Assembly (NCBI RefSeq): GCF_014931605.1
Contig: NZ_CP053382.1
Location: forward strand, 3,906,001 to 3,970,000
DNA length: 64,000 nucleotides
Direction: 5' to 3'
Source of the DNA: Halomonas sp. MCCC 1A13316
GTDB lineage: Bacteria; Pseudomonadota; Gammaproteobacteria; Pseudomonadales; Halomonadaceae
The notes under the pieces are model-generated. The model was not told the origin of the DNA. It saw only the letters and a program-made list of their open reading frames with translations, and ran no database searches. This document shows positions 33,461 through 46,225 of this stretch, piece after piece (positions within the stretch are counted from its first letter, which is position 1; the number at the start of each line of letters is the position of its first letter). A program made the translations under genes and the position numbers.

Positions 33461-35466
33461 GAGGAAACACCTTTTAAATATTGGACGGGATCAAACTCTG
33501 CCACCCCCATATCACCAAGCTCCTCCTTCAAAGTAACAATCTTCTTATTATTATGTTTAACCCAATCGGAACTATATCTACCTTTGCCAGACTTTTCTGC
33601 TTGCAGAGCTGTTTCTTGCGCCACAATAGTCATAGCATATTGCCTCTTGACCTCGTCGACTCTATCTGTATCATCTTTTACCCATACAAAGTCTCGACAC
33701 TGGGCAGAGCACTGAAGATGTCTTTCGCAACTATTCTGAGAAAATGAATGAACACATATGCCAACCCCTACATCATGAACACCTTTAATACGAGCCTTCA
33801 GAAAAGCATCCTGTCGTTCTACAGGAACCTTTTTTAACTCTTTTGATATGACACCACCTATATTACCCTCTTTAGCCAAATCCATTATCGCGAGAATCTT
33901 TTGCTCCCTAGTTGTGTGTTGATATGCCTTTGTATCTGCCAGATTTTTACGACCAAACCACTCAGTTTGTAAGGCATCACTCATACCACCCTCATCAACC
34001 AGCGTATTTATAGTATGCCTAAACTGATGCGAGGTGAACTTGCTCTTGAGTTCATGCTGACAAAACTGGCTCACAAGCTCACTAAGGTAGCTACCTATAA
34101 ACCGTGAAAACATTGCATGGGTTATATAGGTAGAAAGCCAGCTGGCATAAGCACCACTGGATAGCCCTTGGAAACGAACGAACATTAGATCCTGCAAATA
34201 ATATTTTTTCCGGGAGTCATCAATAAAAAGAGGCTCCAACAATGAAGCACTGAAGTCCTTTTTTAGGTAGTCGATTAAATGCTCAACCTTAGTGTAACGC
34301 ATAGGGTGTGGCGGCTTTTTCCCTTGAGAATTAAGCTTTTCATGATCAGCATATGTAAGTCCGTTTTTCTTTAACCATGCGTTGCCAGAAAGCAGCTGAG
34401 AGTTAAGCCCCAGTTCAACAAGATCCTCTTTGTAAATTCTATCTTTATGCATATAGGCATGCAAGAAATTTAAATCAGGCCCCTTGTTTAACCTCATAGC
34501 TATGGCTGTATCTCTGGGAGCACGACTGACATCTTGAGCCTCAGAAACTATGTCCTTCACCAACTCGACTGCGTCTGACGGAAGATAAACCCTTTCTTTA
34601 GGGCTCACTTTATTTCCTTTGGAGGTTTTCCTTGGAAAGTAATAAAGGAAAGAAAATCCCTCTCGATCTTGGCTTACATGCTGCAAGGGGATAAGAGAAA
34701 TTTCGGAGAACCTTCTCCCGAGTATGGCGAAAAGTGATAGCATCAAAACGTACTGTCGATATTTATGGTTTTTAGGTACTGACAGATATAGTTCCCCAAT
34801 GCATCTCATCACATCCATCGGGATCAATTTATCGGAGATGTAATCTTTGGCCTTAGGGTCATCAAGCCGCAGCCCAGATGTTCCGCCTGAAGTTTCAGGC
34901 CGCCTCATCCTACTATATTTATAGTCAAATACGGTAACGGCCAACCCATTAGCATCAAAGTTAGAAGCGACTTCGGCGACAGCTTTATGCATGTTATAAG
35001 CGGTTGACACTTGATAATGCTTGCTTATCATCATGCACGCACTGTCCAACACTTCATGGTTCACTCTTTCCGGCGTAATTCCTGATGAAATAGCCACTTG
35101 AGCAATATAACTAAAAGCCTTAACAAATTGCCGCTGATTACTCATCGTCTGATTTGACCGATGATAGCGAATAAGGACTAGGGCCTTTGCTATATCGCCC
35201 CACATTTCAGGCAAAGGGTTCCCGCCAAGATTTTTAGAAAATCTGAAGCTCAGAGTTGCTCGCGTATTTTTTTTAGACGACTCGTTAACTAACCTTCCAC
35301 TTTTCACTACCCAGTCGGTCTCATCCCACATCTCCACCATAAATCCGGCAGGCGTGAGCATCCTTGCCTGTTGAACAAGGGACCTCTGGTTAACTACTCT
35401 GTCTCGGTCAACTCTATTTATAAATGGAATGACCTTCTTTGATCTATAATTTCTTTTCATTATCAT
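33457..35466 (-). CDS. ginC: GinC-like tyrosine recombinase
   Basis: A 669-residue integrase, longer than usual. The catalytic domain shows LGRRFSEISL (first Arg), a TSHQFRHTINTL box (His-x-x-Arg) and DTKAYQHTTREQK (catalytic Tyr). After it comes a cysteine-rich tail (ICVHSFSQNSCERHLQCSAQC) that may bind zinc, a feature of long recombinases in trio and Tn554 TnpB elements. It overlaps ginB by 23 bases and ginD by four, so all are translated together. The exact role of each of the three recombinases in strand exchange is not known from sequence. Confidence 0.85.
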   Translation of the reverse strand: MIMKRNYRSKKVIPFINRVDRDRVVNQRSLVQQARMLTPAGFMVEMWDETDWVVKSGRLVNESSKKNTRATLSFRFSKNLGGNPLPEMWGDIAKALVLIRYHRSNQTMSNQRQFVKAFSYIAQVAISSGITPERVNHEVLDSACMMISKHYQVSTAYNMHKAVAEVASNFDANGLAVTVFDYKYSRMRRPETSGGTSGLRLDDPKAKDYISDKLIPMDVMRCIGELYLSVPKNHKYRQYVLMLSLFAILGRRFSEISLIPLQHVSQDREGFSFLYYFPRKTSKGNKVSPKERVYLPSDAVELVKDIVSEAQDVSRAPRDTAIAMRLNKGPDLNFLHAYMHKDRIYKEDLVELGLNSQLLSGNAWLKKNGLTYADHEKLNSQGKKPPHPMRYTKVEHLIDYLKKDFSASLLEPLFIDDSRKKYYLQDLMFVRFQGLSSGAYASWLSTYITHAMFSRFIGSYLSELVSQFCQHELKSKFTSHQFRHTINTLVDEGGMSDALQTEWFGRKNLADTKAYQHTTREQKILAIMDLAKEGNIGGVISKELKKVPVERQDAFLKARIKGVHDVGVGICVHSFSQNSCERHLQCSAQCRDFVWVKDDTDRVDEVKRQYAMTIVAQETALQAEKSGKGRYSSDWVKHNNKKIVTLKEELGDMGVAEFDPVQYLKGVSS

Positions 35467-37039
35467 ACTCCTTGCACCTATCTACCACACCTGCGACAGC
35501 TATAATAACATCGTCCAGCTGAATCCCCAGTCTCTTGGATTCGTATTTTTTTAATTTCTCTTCTCGATCTTCGAGCAAACAAGAAAGGACATTTTCGTGA
35601 TCAGCATGAGCATATGGCTGAAACTTGCTGCAAAGATAACAACTATACGGTGGATCTAGATGGCATACATTAGATTCACCACAAACACCTATTTCGCCTA
35701 TCGGATTCATACTACCGGGCTCTAGAAAGCTGAGATGCTTGTCTTTTCTATCCCCATTAATAGCCTCCGCGTCAGAGATGACAATGTTACCCTTGAACAT
35801 GTTCAGCACACTTGCATATTTTTTAGCCAATGCTTTGTCCAAGTGCTCAACGATCCTCCCAGCAAGTCTATAATAAACACCTACGTTTTGTATGTTTGAA
35901 TGATCCAACATCCGCGCCAATTCTTTTTTGCTGGCCCCTTCACCTACCATATTTGTTCCGAACGTATATCGCATCCTTCGTGGAGTTATGTGCAGCAGTG
36001 CATTAGTAACAGGTGAGATGATACCTTGCCGCGCAACGAAATCCTTCAAAAGCTTTCTTATGTCATGCGTTGTCATGTTCAAAATATTTTCTTGCACACC
36101 CAAAGCAAGCGCGGCCTTATTTCCTGTTACATTTACAAATAAAGTGTCTGGCAATGGCTTGCAACTCAATTCCTGGCTGATTGAGTCTCTATTTTCTCTG
36201 TTCGCCCTTATCAGGTCTATAACATACTGTGCTAAAGACTCATCTAGTGACTCTTCAAACATATCATCACGAGGAGATATAAATCCTTTCTTTATCCTGG
36301 GCATTTTTATTATGTAACATGGATCAAGACCATGCGGAGCGACGTTCTGAAAATCACTTTCGCGCAAATATGTTAGGTTTTCCGAATTCCTTCCAGTAGC
36401 GATAAGCAAAGCAACCACGGCTCTTTGCTGATAACACACATATTCTTCAGCACTGTCCTCTCTTAGTGCTTTATATATTAACTTAAGCTCTAAGGAAGAT
36501 AGAGGACCCTCTTCATCATCCTCACTCTTTATTGCTTGCCCCTTAGGATTTCCACCTACTTCTATTGCATCAATAAGATTGGCATACTCCGAATCAAAAC
36601 CCATTTCTGGGTATCTATCGGCAGCCCATACGTACCATCGGATGGGGTAATATGCACGCCAAATACTTTGACGCTCACGCATTTCAACCAGCATATTCTC
36701 AAAGGATGTTATTAGTGCTTCTTCAATAGGCTCGGCTGAACCAGATACCCTTCTTAATACATGCGTCCTTATAGCAGAATAAGCATTCAGCGCTGAGATT
36801 GAAGATACTGTCTGGGCTCTTTGCTTTATGTACTCCTTAAGAGCCCACTTTACCCCTTGATCTTCTATAGCGTCGAATTTTAATTTATTGCCGGCGGAGT
36901 TATACTCAGACAAAATCCAAGTATCGGTAGTCGTATCTATGAGCACTCCTTCCCTAGACACAAAGCTAGTCGACAGGCCATCCCATCCATAAAATCTTGC
37001 AACATCATTTTCTGTCTTCAATAAACTCTGATGCTCCAT
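35444..37039 (-). CDS. ginB: GinB-like tyrosine recombinase
   Basis: A 531-residue integrase. The first Arg lies in LIATGRNSENLTYL, the second in TPRRMRYTFGTNM (the usual His is replaced, PRRMR instead of HxxR), and the Tyr in NVGVYYRLAGR. A C-terminal Cys cluster (CGESNVCHL, YSCYLCSKF) follows. The altered HxxR box suggests reduced catalysis or a structural part in a mixed recombinase complex. It starts one base before the ginA stop (TAATG arrangement). Confidence 0.85.
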   Translation of the reverse strand: MEHQSLLKTENDVARFYGWDGLSTSFVSREGVLIDTTTDTWILSEYNSAGNKLKFDAIEDQGVKWALKEYIKQRAQTVSSISALNAYSAIRTHVLRRVSGSAEPIEEALITSFENMLVEMRERQSIWRAYYPIRWYVWAADRYPEMGFDSEYANLIDAIEVGGNPKGQAIKSEDDEEGPLSSLELKLIYKALREDSAEEYVCYQQRAVVALLIATGRNSENLTYLRESDFQNVAPHGLDPCYIIKMPRIKKGFISPRDDMFEESLDESLAQYVIDLIRANRENRDSISQELSCKPLPDTLFVNVTGNKAALALGVQENILNMTTHDIRKLLKDFVARQGIISPVTNALLHITPRRMRYTFGTNMVGEGASKKELARMLDHSNIQNVGVYYRLAGRIVEHLDKALAKKYASVLNMFKGNIVISDAEAINGDRKDKHLSFLEPGSMNPIGEIGVCGESNVCHLDPPYSCYLCSKFQPYAHADHENVLSCLLEDREEKLKKYESKRLGIQLDDVIIAVAGVVDRCKEYDNEKKL

Positions 37040-38241
37040 TAAAAGGGCACCTCCTCAAAAACCAAGCTTCTTTGATACCGCCGCATATAGGTGCTTGCAA
37101 AATCATTATACACTTGAACCGTATATCGATCTTGTGATGCCAAGTTTGTATCGCCTCTTAGAATTGCCAGGATTTTGGTCCTTTGCTCTTCTTCTAGCCC
37201 AGACTCCTTTAGCCCTTTAAGAAGGTTGGATGAGAAAGTATGCCGCAGAGATTTTGCTGTTATATTTTCTGGGAGCACGTCACTATGCCGCGACCTTATA
37301 ATTCTGAAGTATTCTCCGACACTTTTTAAAGAAAGGGGGCGACCCTCATCACTCAAAAACAAATACTCACTTGGAGTCTTGGCTCTTTCTTCAAACTCAT
37401 CTCTATATTCCACCAGATACTGATCCAAATGAAAAGCTATATTGGGATCATAAATGGGTAATAATCTGCCATTCCTCTTTATGTTTGGTTTTATCCTTCT
37501 GGTGTCTTTTTTGTCTGGAGGCCTTCGCACAACATCAATTGCTGGATATGCACCGTGCTGAACATCGTCTACCTTCAAAGACAAAAGCTCTCCCGGTCGC
37601 ATTCCACATCCGAGCATAAGCAAGACCATGACATAGTTTCTATATTTTACTGCATAGTTGCGGCCATACGAATTTGGATTCTCAGGATCCACGCAGTGAA
37701 TTAAATCTTGCACCTGGTTAAGCGTGAGACCAAGACTGACACTTTTCTTTACCGGAATTGATTTCACGTATGCAGATGTCAGAAGACTTTCAACTCTGGA
37801 ATTACTCTCTTTAAGAACTTTAAATTCATTAGATAAATAACTCATCTTCCCTGACACCACATTAAAGTGCCAATTCAAGAAAAGCCTCACAGTTGTAAGC
37901 CTTTCATTAAAAGTATCTGGAGACAAAAAAAGATTTTTCAGCTTAGGGTTTTTATCAAAGCTTTTTCTGAGCCAAGGCACAAGGCTTCCATTGATGACCG
38001 CCTCACTAACTAGCCCTTTTACATACAACTCCAGAAACTGTTCATTACGACTCTTAATCCATTCGTCAAATATTGACAATTCATAAGAATTTCTTATGAG
38101 GGTATTTGTTTTAAGATTCGCACGTGACAGTATGAACTCATTGTAAATAGGAACTGGAAGCCCAGTCTCATCCAGCAGGATAGGAAGTTGGAGTCCGGTA
38201 GGTTGTGTGATCGTTTCAACTTTCATCCTTGCATTACTCAA
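37039..38241 (-). CDS. ginA: GinA-like tyrosine recombinase
   Basis: A 400-residue integrase with a full-length core-binding and catalytic domain: GCGMRPGELLSLKVDD near residue 212, TAKSLRHTFSSNLL near 330 (His at the usual place is Lys/Ser, Arg kept), and QDRYTVQVYNDF with candidate catalytic Tyr near 377. It is the first gene of the operon and the one nearest the chromosome junction. An AT-rich promoter region of about 80 bases lies upstream, including a 15-base palindrome. Confidence 0.85.
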   Translation of the reverse strand: MSNARMKVETITQPTGLQLPILLDETGLPVPIYNEFILSRANLKTNTLIRNSYELSIFDEWIKSRNEQFLELYVKGLVSEAVINGSLVPWLRKSFDKNPKLKNLFLSPDTFNERLTTVRLFLNWHFNVVSGKMSYLSNEFKVLKESNSRVESLLTSAYVKSIPVKKSVSLGLTLNQVQDLIHCVDPENPNSYGRNYAVKYRNYVMVLLMLGCGMRPGELLSLKVDDVQHGAYPAIDVVRRPPDKKDTRRIKPNIKRNGRLLPIYDPNIAFHLDQYLVEYRDEFEERAKTPSEYLFLSDEGRPLSLKSVGEYFRIIRSRHSDVLPENITAKSLRHTFSSNLLKGLKESGLEEEQRTKILAILRGDTNLASQDRYTVQVYNDFASTYMRRYQRSLVFEEVPF

Positions 38242-38307
38242 GTCTTATCTTTACATAATCTTATGTTACTTTTTCTAACTTGTCAAAATATTTTTCTGAC
38301 ATTTTCT

Positions 38308-38322
38308 CTATACCAGGTATAG
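38308..38322. promoter_or_regulatory. Palindrome at the island-ssb junction
   Basis: CTATACCAGGTATAG is a perfect seven-base inverted repeat around one central base. It lies between the ginA start and the ssb terminator, where either a gin operator or a recombinase core site would be expected. Which of the two it is cannot be told from one end. Confidence 0.4.
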
Positions 38323-38325
38323 GTA

Positions 38326-38361
38326 AAGAAAAAGCCTCGCCAGCTTTACGCTTAACGAGGC
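38326..38361 (-). terminator. Intrinsic terminator of ssb
   Basis: On the minus strand a GCCTCG / CGAGGC stem with a 16-base loop is followed by TTTTTCTTT. It lies about 90 bases after the ssb stop and just before the gin operon. Confidence 0.75.
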
Positions 38362-38448
38362 CTTGATATTCCACACAACCATCTGTTTATAAATTTTTTT
38401 TTTGGCAGTATTTCTTTTTGCAGCATTACAAGAACGGCTTTATGGGAT

Positions 38449-39075
38449 CTAGAACGGAATTTCGTCATCGAAATCGTCGAAGCTGCCCGGATCGGGCGCG
38501 CCGTAGTTGTTCTGCTTCTGGCCGCCCTGCTGGGGCTGGCCGCCCGGCGCCGGGCGCTGCGGGGGCTGCCCGCCGCCAAAGCCACCCTGCTGGGGCGCGT
38601 TGCCAAAGCCGCCACCTTGCGCTGGAGCACCGTAACCACCCTGCTGCGGCTGGCCGCCCTGTGCGGGAGCGTTGCCGTAGCCGCCCTGCTGTTGCTGCGG
38701 CATGCTCGCCCCCGGTTGCTGACCGCCGAAGTCACCGCTGCGGGTATCGAGCATCTGCATGTCGTTGCACACGATCTCGGTGGTATAGCGATCCTGCCCG
38801 TCCTGCCCCTGCCACTTGCGTGTCTGCAGACGCCCTTCCAGATAGACCCTCGACCCCTTCTTCAGGTACTGCTGGGCAATCTCGGCCAGGCGGTTGAACA
38901 ATACCACCGAGTGCCACTCGGTCCGCTCCTGGCGCTGGCCGCTTTGCTTGTCGGTCCAGGTATCGGTAGTGGCGACGCGCAGGTTGGCGACGGGGCTACC
39001 GGACGGCATGAAGCGAACCTCGGGATCCTGCCCCAGGTTGCCGATGAGTATGACCTTGTTGACGCCACGGGCCAT
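38449..39075 (-). CDS. ssb: Single-stranded DNA-binding protein
   Basis: A 208-residue SSB. The OB fold occupies residues 1-110 ([51 protein letters not shown]). A Gln/Gly-rich linker of about 85 residues follows, and then the acidic tip DDFDDEIPF that recruits partner proteins. It coats single-stranded DNA in replication, repair and recombination. It is downstream of the YajR-like gene and ends before the island. The long QGGYG-type linker is typical of gammaproteobacteria. Confidence 0.97.
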   Translation of the reverse strand: MARGVNKVILIGNLGQDPEVRFMPSGSPVANLRVATTDTWTDKQSGQRQERTEWHSVVLFNRLAEIAQQYLKKGSRVYLEGRLQTRKWQGQDGQDRYTTEIVCNDMQMLDTRSGDFGGQQPGASMPQQQQGGYGNAPAQGGQPQQGGYGAPAQGGGFGNAPQQGGFGGGQPPQRPAPGGQPQQGGQKQNNYGAPDPGSFDDFDDEIPF

Positions 39076-39148
39076 GCTGGACTCCCTCTGTAGTGAACAT
39101 GTGCGTTGTAATGAGCCGGTCCCGAAAGGCCGGCGCCTGATAAATCGG

Positions 39149-40537
39149 CTAGCCGCCGCGGTGACGACTCGAACGGATCAGGCGCGCCAAGGCATCCTCG
39201 TCAAGGCGCCGCCGATCCACCTTAAGATACGCCACTCGCTCCTCCGGCACGACCAGTACGTCTTCGACTCCGGCCACTTCGGCGAAGCTCGCCATCAGCG
39301 TGTCAAGCGTATCCTCGCGATGCTCGTCGTCCAGCGCTACCACCTCGCTCGACAGGTGCGGCGGCGTCGGCATGCCCAGCATCAGCAACCACCAGACGCC
39401 GGCCAGCACGGCGCTGCCGGCAAAGACCGCCGACAGCCCCCACTGCTGCGCCAGAAAGCCCCCCAGCACGCCGCCGAGAAAGGCACCCAGGAACTGGCTG
39501 GTGGAGTAGACCCCCATCGCCGTCCCCTTGGCCCCGGCCGGCGCCATTTTGCTGATCATCGATGGCAGCATCGCCTCGAGCAGGTTGAAGGCGACGAAGA
39601 ACAGCAACAGCCAGGCGAACAGCGCCCAGCCATCACCGAAACCGGCCAGGCCAGCCAGACTGACGGTGATGGTGCCGACCGCTGCGAGGCTCATGCCCTT
39701 CATGCGCTGACGCTTCTCCGCGATGATTATCAGCGGCACCATGCCGATGAAGGCCAGTGCCATGATGCCTAGGTAGATCAGGCCGTGCTGATCCGCTTCG
39801 ATGCCCGCCTCGACCAGGCGGAACGGAACGGCAACGAAGATCGCCATCAGCACCAGATGCAGCGCGAAAATCGACAAGTCGAGCCGCCACAGATCGGCAC
39901 GGGTGATAATTGCCACCAACTGTTGGCGATCGATGCCTACGTCGCGATGCCGCAACCGCCGTGGCGCCGGCGGCACCAACTTCCACAGCACCACCAGCCC
40001 CAGCCCGGCCAGCAAGGTGGTGAACCAGAACACCGCAGCGAGACCGAACGCTGCCGCCAGCCAAGGGCCGATCACCATGGCCACGGCGAACGCCACGCCG
40101 ATCGACAAACCGATGGTCGCCATGGCGGCGGTACGCACCTGTTCGCGTGTCTGGTCGGCGAGCAGTGCCATGATCGCCGCGGCTACGGCGCCGCTGCCCT
40201 GCAAGCAACGGCCCAGGATCACGCCGCCGATGCTATCGGCGGATGCTGCCACCACGCTGCCGAGCAGAAACAGCAGCAGGCCGCCGGCGATCACCGGCTT
40301 GCGCCCGAGGCGATCGGAGAGCAGGCCGAAGGGGATCTGCAGAACCGCCTGAGTCAGGCCGTACACGCCCAGGGCCAAGCCCACCAGCAGCGGCGTTGCG
40401 CCCTCCAGCTCGTCGGCGTACAGCGCCAGCACCGGCAGCACCATGAACAGCCCCAGCATGCGCGTGGCATACAGGCCGGCCAAGCCAGTGATGGCACGCC
40501 GTTCGGAGGCTAACAGCAGTCCAGAGACCTTACGCAT
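39149..40537 (-). CDS. YajR-like MFS transporter with C-terminal cytoplasmic domain
   Basis: A 462-residue major facilitator with twelve predicted spans. Motif A is [13 protein letters not shown] after helix 2, and [12 protein letters not shown] is the helix 4 motif. The last 70 residues are soluble ([18 protein letters not shown]) and match the YAM ferredoxin-like domain that YajR carries after helix 12. It is probably a proton-coupled exporter in the inner membrane; the substrate is unknown. It lies between ssb and the divergent uvrA, an arrangement common in Halomonas and pseudomonads. Confidence 0.88.
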   Translation of the reverse strand: MRKVSGLLLASERRAITGLAGLYATRMLGLFMVLPVLALYADELEGATPLLVGLALGVYGLTQAVLQIPFGLLSDRLGRKPVIAGGLLLFLLGSVVAASADSIGGVILGRCLQGSGAVAAAIMALLADQTREQVRTAAMATIGLSIGVAFAVAMVIGPWLAAAFGLAAVFWFTTLLAGLGLVVLWKLVPPAPRRLRHRDVGIDRQQLVAIITRADLWRLDLSIFALHLVLMAIFVAVPFRLVEAGIEADQHGLIYLGIMALAFIGMVPLIIIAEKRQRMKGMSLAAVGTITVSLAGLAGFGDGWALFAWLLLFFVAFNLLEAMLPSMISKMAPAGAKGTAMGVYSTSQFLGAFLGGVLGGFLAQQWGLSAVFAGSAVLAGVWWLLMLGMPTPPHLSSEVVALDDEHREDTLDTLMASFAEVAGVEDVLVVPEERVAYLKVDRRRLDEDALARLIRSSRHRGG

Positions 40538-40641
40538 AGGGAATGAGACGCTTCCATGGGTAGGGGGGCCGAAGCCCTCTCGATGAGCCGACTATTCTAA
40601 CGATTCCGGCCCCCACAAGAAACGCCCCAGCCAGAGGCGCT

Positions 40642-40671
40642 TTGGCGTGCGGTCGGCCACGGGCGTATAAT
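40642..40671 (+). promoter_or_regulatory. Sigma70 promoter of uvrA
   Basis: The -35 box TTGGCG (40642-40647) and -10 box TATAAT (40666-40671) are 18 bases apart, 30 bases before the uvrA start. No CTG-N10-CAG LexA box is seen in the intergenic region, unlike E. coli uvrA. Confidence 0.65.
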
Positions 40672-40701
40672 CGAGGTTTTGCCGAGCGCCATGAGGTGTG
40701 A

Positions 40702-43563
<2,862 letters not shown>

Positions 43564-43574
43564 ATGTCGAAAAT

Positions 43575-43608
43575 AAAAAAACCCGGCTTCGCGAGAAGCC
43601 GGGTTTTT
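43575..43608. terminator. Bidirectional intrinsic terminator between uvrA and rplQ
   Basis: A perfect ten-base stem (ACCCGGCTTC / GAAGCCGGGT) with a GCGA tetraloop, an A-run before and a T-run after. It serves uvrA on + and the alpha operon on -. Confidence 0.92.
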
Positions 43609-43650
43609 CATGATGCTACAGCACTGCCGGGCCAGGTCCGCCGCCGAGGA

Positions 43651-44046
43651 TCACTCCTCGGTGACGACTTCCTCGGCCTCCTCGACGACCGGGCGGTCGA
43701 CAAGTTCGACGAAGGCCATGGGGGCGTTGTCGCCGGTGCGGAAACCGCACTTGAGAATACGGACGTAACCGCCCGGACGCTCGACGTAACGCGGACCCAG
43801 CTCATTGAAGAGCTTGCCGACCGCTTCCTTCGAGCGGGTACGGCTGAAGGCCAGACGACGGTTGGCGACGCTGTCCTGCTTGGCCAGGGTGATCAGCGGC
43901 TCGATGACGCGACGCAGTTCCTTGGCCTTGGGCAGGGTTGTCTTGATCACTTCGTGCTCGATCAGTGACACGCTCATGTTCTTGAACATGGCCTGGCGAT
44001 GCGAGCTGGTACGATTTAGGTGACGACCACTCTTACGATGACGCAT
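43651..44046 (-). CDS. rplQ: Ribosomal protein L17
   Basis: A 131-residue L17: [20 protein letters not shown] at the start and [15 protein letters not shown] in the middle are diagnostic. The C-terminus is extended by an acidic tail ([10 protein letters not shown]). It is the last gene of the alpha operon, 39 bases after rpoA, and ends before the shared terminator. It binds 23S rRNA domain III. Confidence 0.97.
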   Translation of the reverse strand: MRHRKSGRHLNRTSSHRQAMFKNMSVSLIEHEVIKTTLPKAKELRRVIEPLITLAKQDSVANRRLAFSRTRSKEAVGKLFNELGPRYVERPGGYVRILKCGFRTGDNAPMAFVELVDRPVVEEAEEVVTEE

Positions 44047-44085
44047 GGTTGTGATTCCTTACCAAACTGGGACTCGAGTCGACGC

Positions 44086-45084
44086 TCACGCGGAGGCCTT
44101 GTCGTCCTTCAGGCTCGCCGGCGGCCAGTTCTCCAGCCGCATGCCAAGGGAAAGACCACGAGCAGCCAACACGTCCTTGATTTCGTTCAAAGACTTCTTG
44201 CCGAGGTTCGGCGTCTTCAGCAGCTCGACTTCGGTGCGCTGAATCAGATCGCCGATGTAGTAGATATTCTCGGCCTTCAGGCAGTTGGCACTGCGGACGG
44301 TCAACTCGAGATCGTCTACGGGGCGCAGGAGGATGGGATCAACGTGATCCTCTTCCTCCACGACCTCCTGCTCCTTGTCGGCTTCCAGGTCGACGAACGC
44401 AGCCAGCTGCTCTTGCAGGATGGTAGCGCTGCGACGGATCGCCTCTTCCGGATCCAGGGTGCCGTCGGTCTCCAGGTCGATGATCAACTTGTCGAGGTCG
44501 GTACGCTGCTCGACACGTGCAGCATCGACGGCATAGGAGACGCGCCGCACGGGGCTGAAGGTGGCATCCAACTGCAGGCGACCGATAGCACGCGATTCGT
44601 CGTCGGCGCCCACACGGGCATCCGCCGGCTCATAGCCACGGCCACGAGCGATCTTGAGCTGCATCTTGAGCTCGGAACCCTCGTTGACGTGAGCAATGAC
44701 GTGATCTGGATTGACGATCTCGACGTCGTGATCGAGGACGATATCGCCCGCGGTCACCACGGCCGGGCCCTGCTTGTTCAGCGAGAGCACCGCCTCGTCG
44801 CGACTGTGCATGCGGATGGCCACGTCCTTGAGGTTCAGAAGAATCTCGATGACGTCTTCCTGAACACCCTCGATCGCGCTGTACTCATGCTCGACACCCG
44901 AGATCTCGACTTCCACCACGGCACAGCCGGGCATGGAAGAGAGCAGAATGCGACGCAGCGCATTGCCCAGGGTATGGCCAAAGCCACGCTCGAACGGCTC
45001 GAGCACGATCTTCGCATGATGCGCGCTGATCTCTTCGACCTTGATATCGCGCGGACGGAGAAACTCTGTCACTGAACGCTGCAT
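44086..45084 (-). CDS. rpoA: RNA polymerase alpha subunit
   Basis: A 332-residue alpha subunit. The N-terminal dimerisation domain carries [22 protein letters not shown]. The C-terminal domain, from about residue 250, carries [20 protein letters not shown] and [14 protein letters not shown], which contact UP elements and activators. It lies between rpsD (82 bases upstream) and rplQ in the alpha operon. A GC hairpin (GCCGGC ... GCCGGC, about 45128-45147) is in the rpsD-rpoA gap. Length is normal. Confidence 0.98.
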   Translation of the reverse strand: MQRSVTEFLRPRDIKVEEISAHHAKIVLEPFERGFGHTLGNALRRILLSSMPGCAVVEVEISGVEHEYSAIEGVQEDVIEILLNLKDVAIRMHSRDEAVLSLNKQGPAVVTAGDIVLDHDVEIVNPDHVIAHVNEGSELKMQLKIARGRGYEPADARVGADDESRAIGRLQLDATFSPVRRVSYAVDAARVEQRTDLDKLIIDLETDGTLDPEEAIRRSATILQEQLAAFVDLEADKEQEVVEEEDHVDPILLRPVDDLELTVRSANCLKAENIYYIGDLIQRTEVELLKTPNLGKKSLNEIKDVLAARGLSLGMRLENWPPASLKDDKASA

Positions 45085-45166
45085 AACTACACCTTTGAGG
45101 CTGCCTAACGGTTACTCGGTACTCGTAGCCGGCCCGCAAAGGCCGGCACGACGCGATCAGCGACGC

Positions 45167-45787
45167 TTACTTCGAGTACAGCTCGACGATCAGGTTTTCG
45201 TTGATGTCGGCCGACAGGTCGCCGCGTTCCGGGATAGCCTTGAAGGTGCCTTCCATCTTCTTCGCGTCCACCTCGATCCAGGCGACTTCACCACGGTTGG
45301 CAGCGATGGAAAGCGCACTCTGGATACGCGCCTGGTTCTTCGCCTTCTCGCGAACGGATACCACATCACCGGGCTTGACCTGGTAGGAAGCCACGTTGAC
45401 GCTACGGCCATTGACCGTGATCGCCTTGTGGCTCACCAGCTGGCGCGCCTCGGAACGGGTGGAACCGAAGCCCATGCGGTAGACGACGTTGTCCAGTCGG
45501 GATTCGAGCAGCTGCAGCAGGACTTCGCCGGTGGCGCCGGAGCGACGGGCGGCCTCCTTGTAGTAGCTGCGGAACTGCTTCTCGAGCACGCCGTAGATGC
45601 GACGTACTTTCTGCTTCTCACGAAGCTGCAAGCCGTAGTCGGAAAGACGCTGACGGCGCTGGCCGTGCACACCCGGAATCTGCTCGGATTTGCACTTCTT
45701 CTCGAAGGGAGTCACACCGCTCTTCAGAAAGAGGTCGGTGCCTTCACGACGAGACAGTTTGCACTTCGGTCCAATATAACGAGCCAT
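45167..45787 (-). CDS. rpsD: Ribosomal protein S4
   Basis: A 206-residue S4: [20 protein letters not shown] at the start, the S4 RNA-binding fold with [21 protein letters not shown] in the middle. It starts 30S assembly on 16S rRNA and in E. coli represses the alpha operon mRNA. It has C9 in the first segment but no zinc knuckle. It lies 12 bases after rpsK. Confidence 0.98.
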   Translation of the reverse strand: MARYIGPKCKLSRREGTDLFLKSGVTPFEKKCKSEQIPGVHGQRRQRLSDYGLQLREKQKVRRIYGVLEKQFRSYYKEAARRSGATGEVLLQLLESRLDNVVYRMGFGSTRSEARQLVSHKAITVNGRSVNVASYQVKPGDVVSVREKAKNQARIQSALSIAANRGEVAWIEVDAKKMEGTFKAIPERGDLSADINENLIVELYSK

Positions 45788-45799
45788 GAATCTGTCTCC

Positions 45800-46186
45800 T
45801 TAAACGCGGCGTTTCTTCGGCGGACGGCAGCCATTGTGGGGGATGGGCGTCGCGTCAGTGATGCTCTGCACGCGGAAGCCGGCGGCGCTCAGCGCACGCA
45901 CGGCGGATTCACGGCCAGGACCGGGGCCCTTGACCAGCACGTCGACGTTTTTCACACCATACTCGGCTGCAGCGGTCGCTGCACGTTCGCTTGCCACTTG
46001 AGCAGCGAACGGGGTGCTCTTGCGAGAACCACGAAAACCCGAACCACCGGCTGTTGCCCAAGAGAGAGCATTGCCCTGGCGGTCTGTGATCGTCACGATC
46101 GTGTTGTTAAAAGAGGCGTGGATGTGCGCGACGGCGTCCACTACCTGCTTTTTAACCTTTTTACGGTTGCTACGCGGGTTAGCCAT
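45800..46186 (-). CDS. rpsK: Ribosomal protein S11
   Basis: A 128-residue S11: [20 protein letters not shown] and the C-terminal [15 protein letters not shown] are unmistakable. It forms part of the 30S platform near the E site. It is cotranscribed with rpsM upstream (39-base gap) and rpsD downstream. Confidence 0.98.
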   Translation of the reverse strand: MANPRSNRKKVKKQVVDAVAHIHASFNNTIVTITDRQGNALSWATAGGSGFRGSRKSTPFAAQVASERAATAAAEYGVKNVDVLVKGPGPGRESAVRALSAAGFRVQSITDATPIPHNGCRPPKKRRV

Positions 46187-46225
46187 GTTGATGTCTATTC
46201 CTGTCTTTACGCCAGAACGTGCGTG

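Larger units (their letters stand above)
32993..38322 (-). mobile_element. ginABCD module, leading end of a GInt genomic island
   Basis: Four minus-strand genes overlap head to tail: tyrosine recombinases of 400, 531 and 669 residues, then a 155-residue coiled-coil protein. This count, order and overlap match the ginABCD operon of GInts (genomic islands with three integrases), where all four genes are needed for integration and excision and cargo follows the operon. Here the operon starts beside the ssb terminator, so the island edge is between 38242 and about 38326, and the cargo extends to the left. The composition is visibly AT-rich against GC-rich ssb. Related trio elements (RIT, Tn554) have fewer or different gene sizes. 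The far end was not found. Confidence 0.8.
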
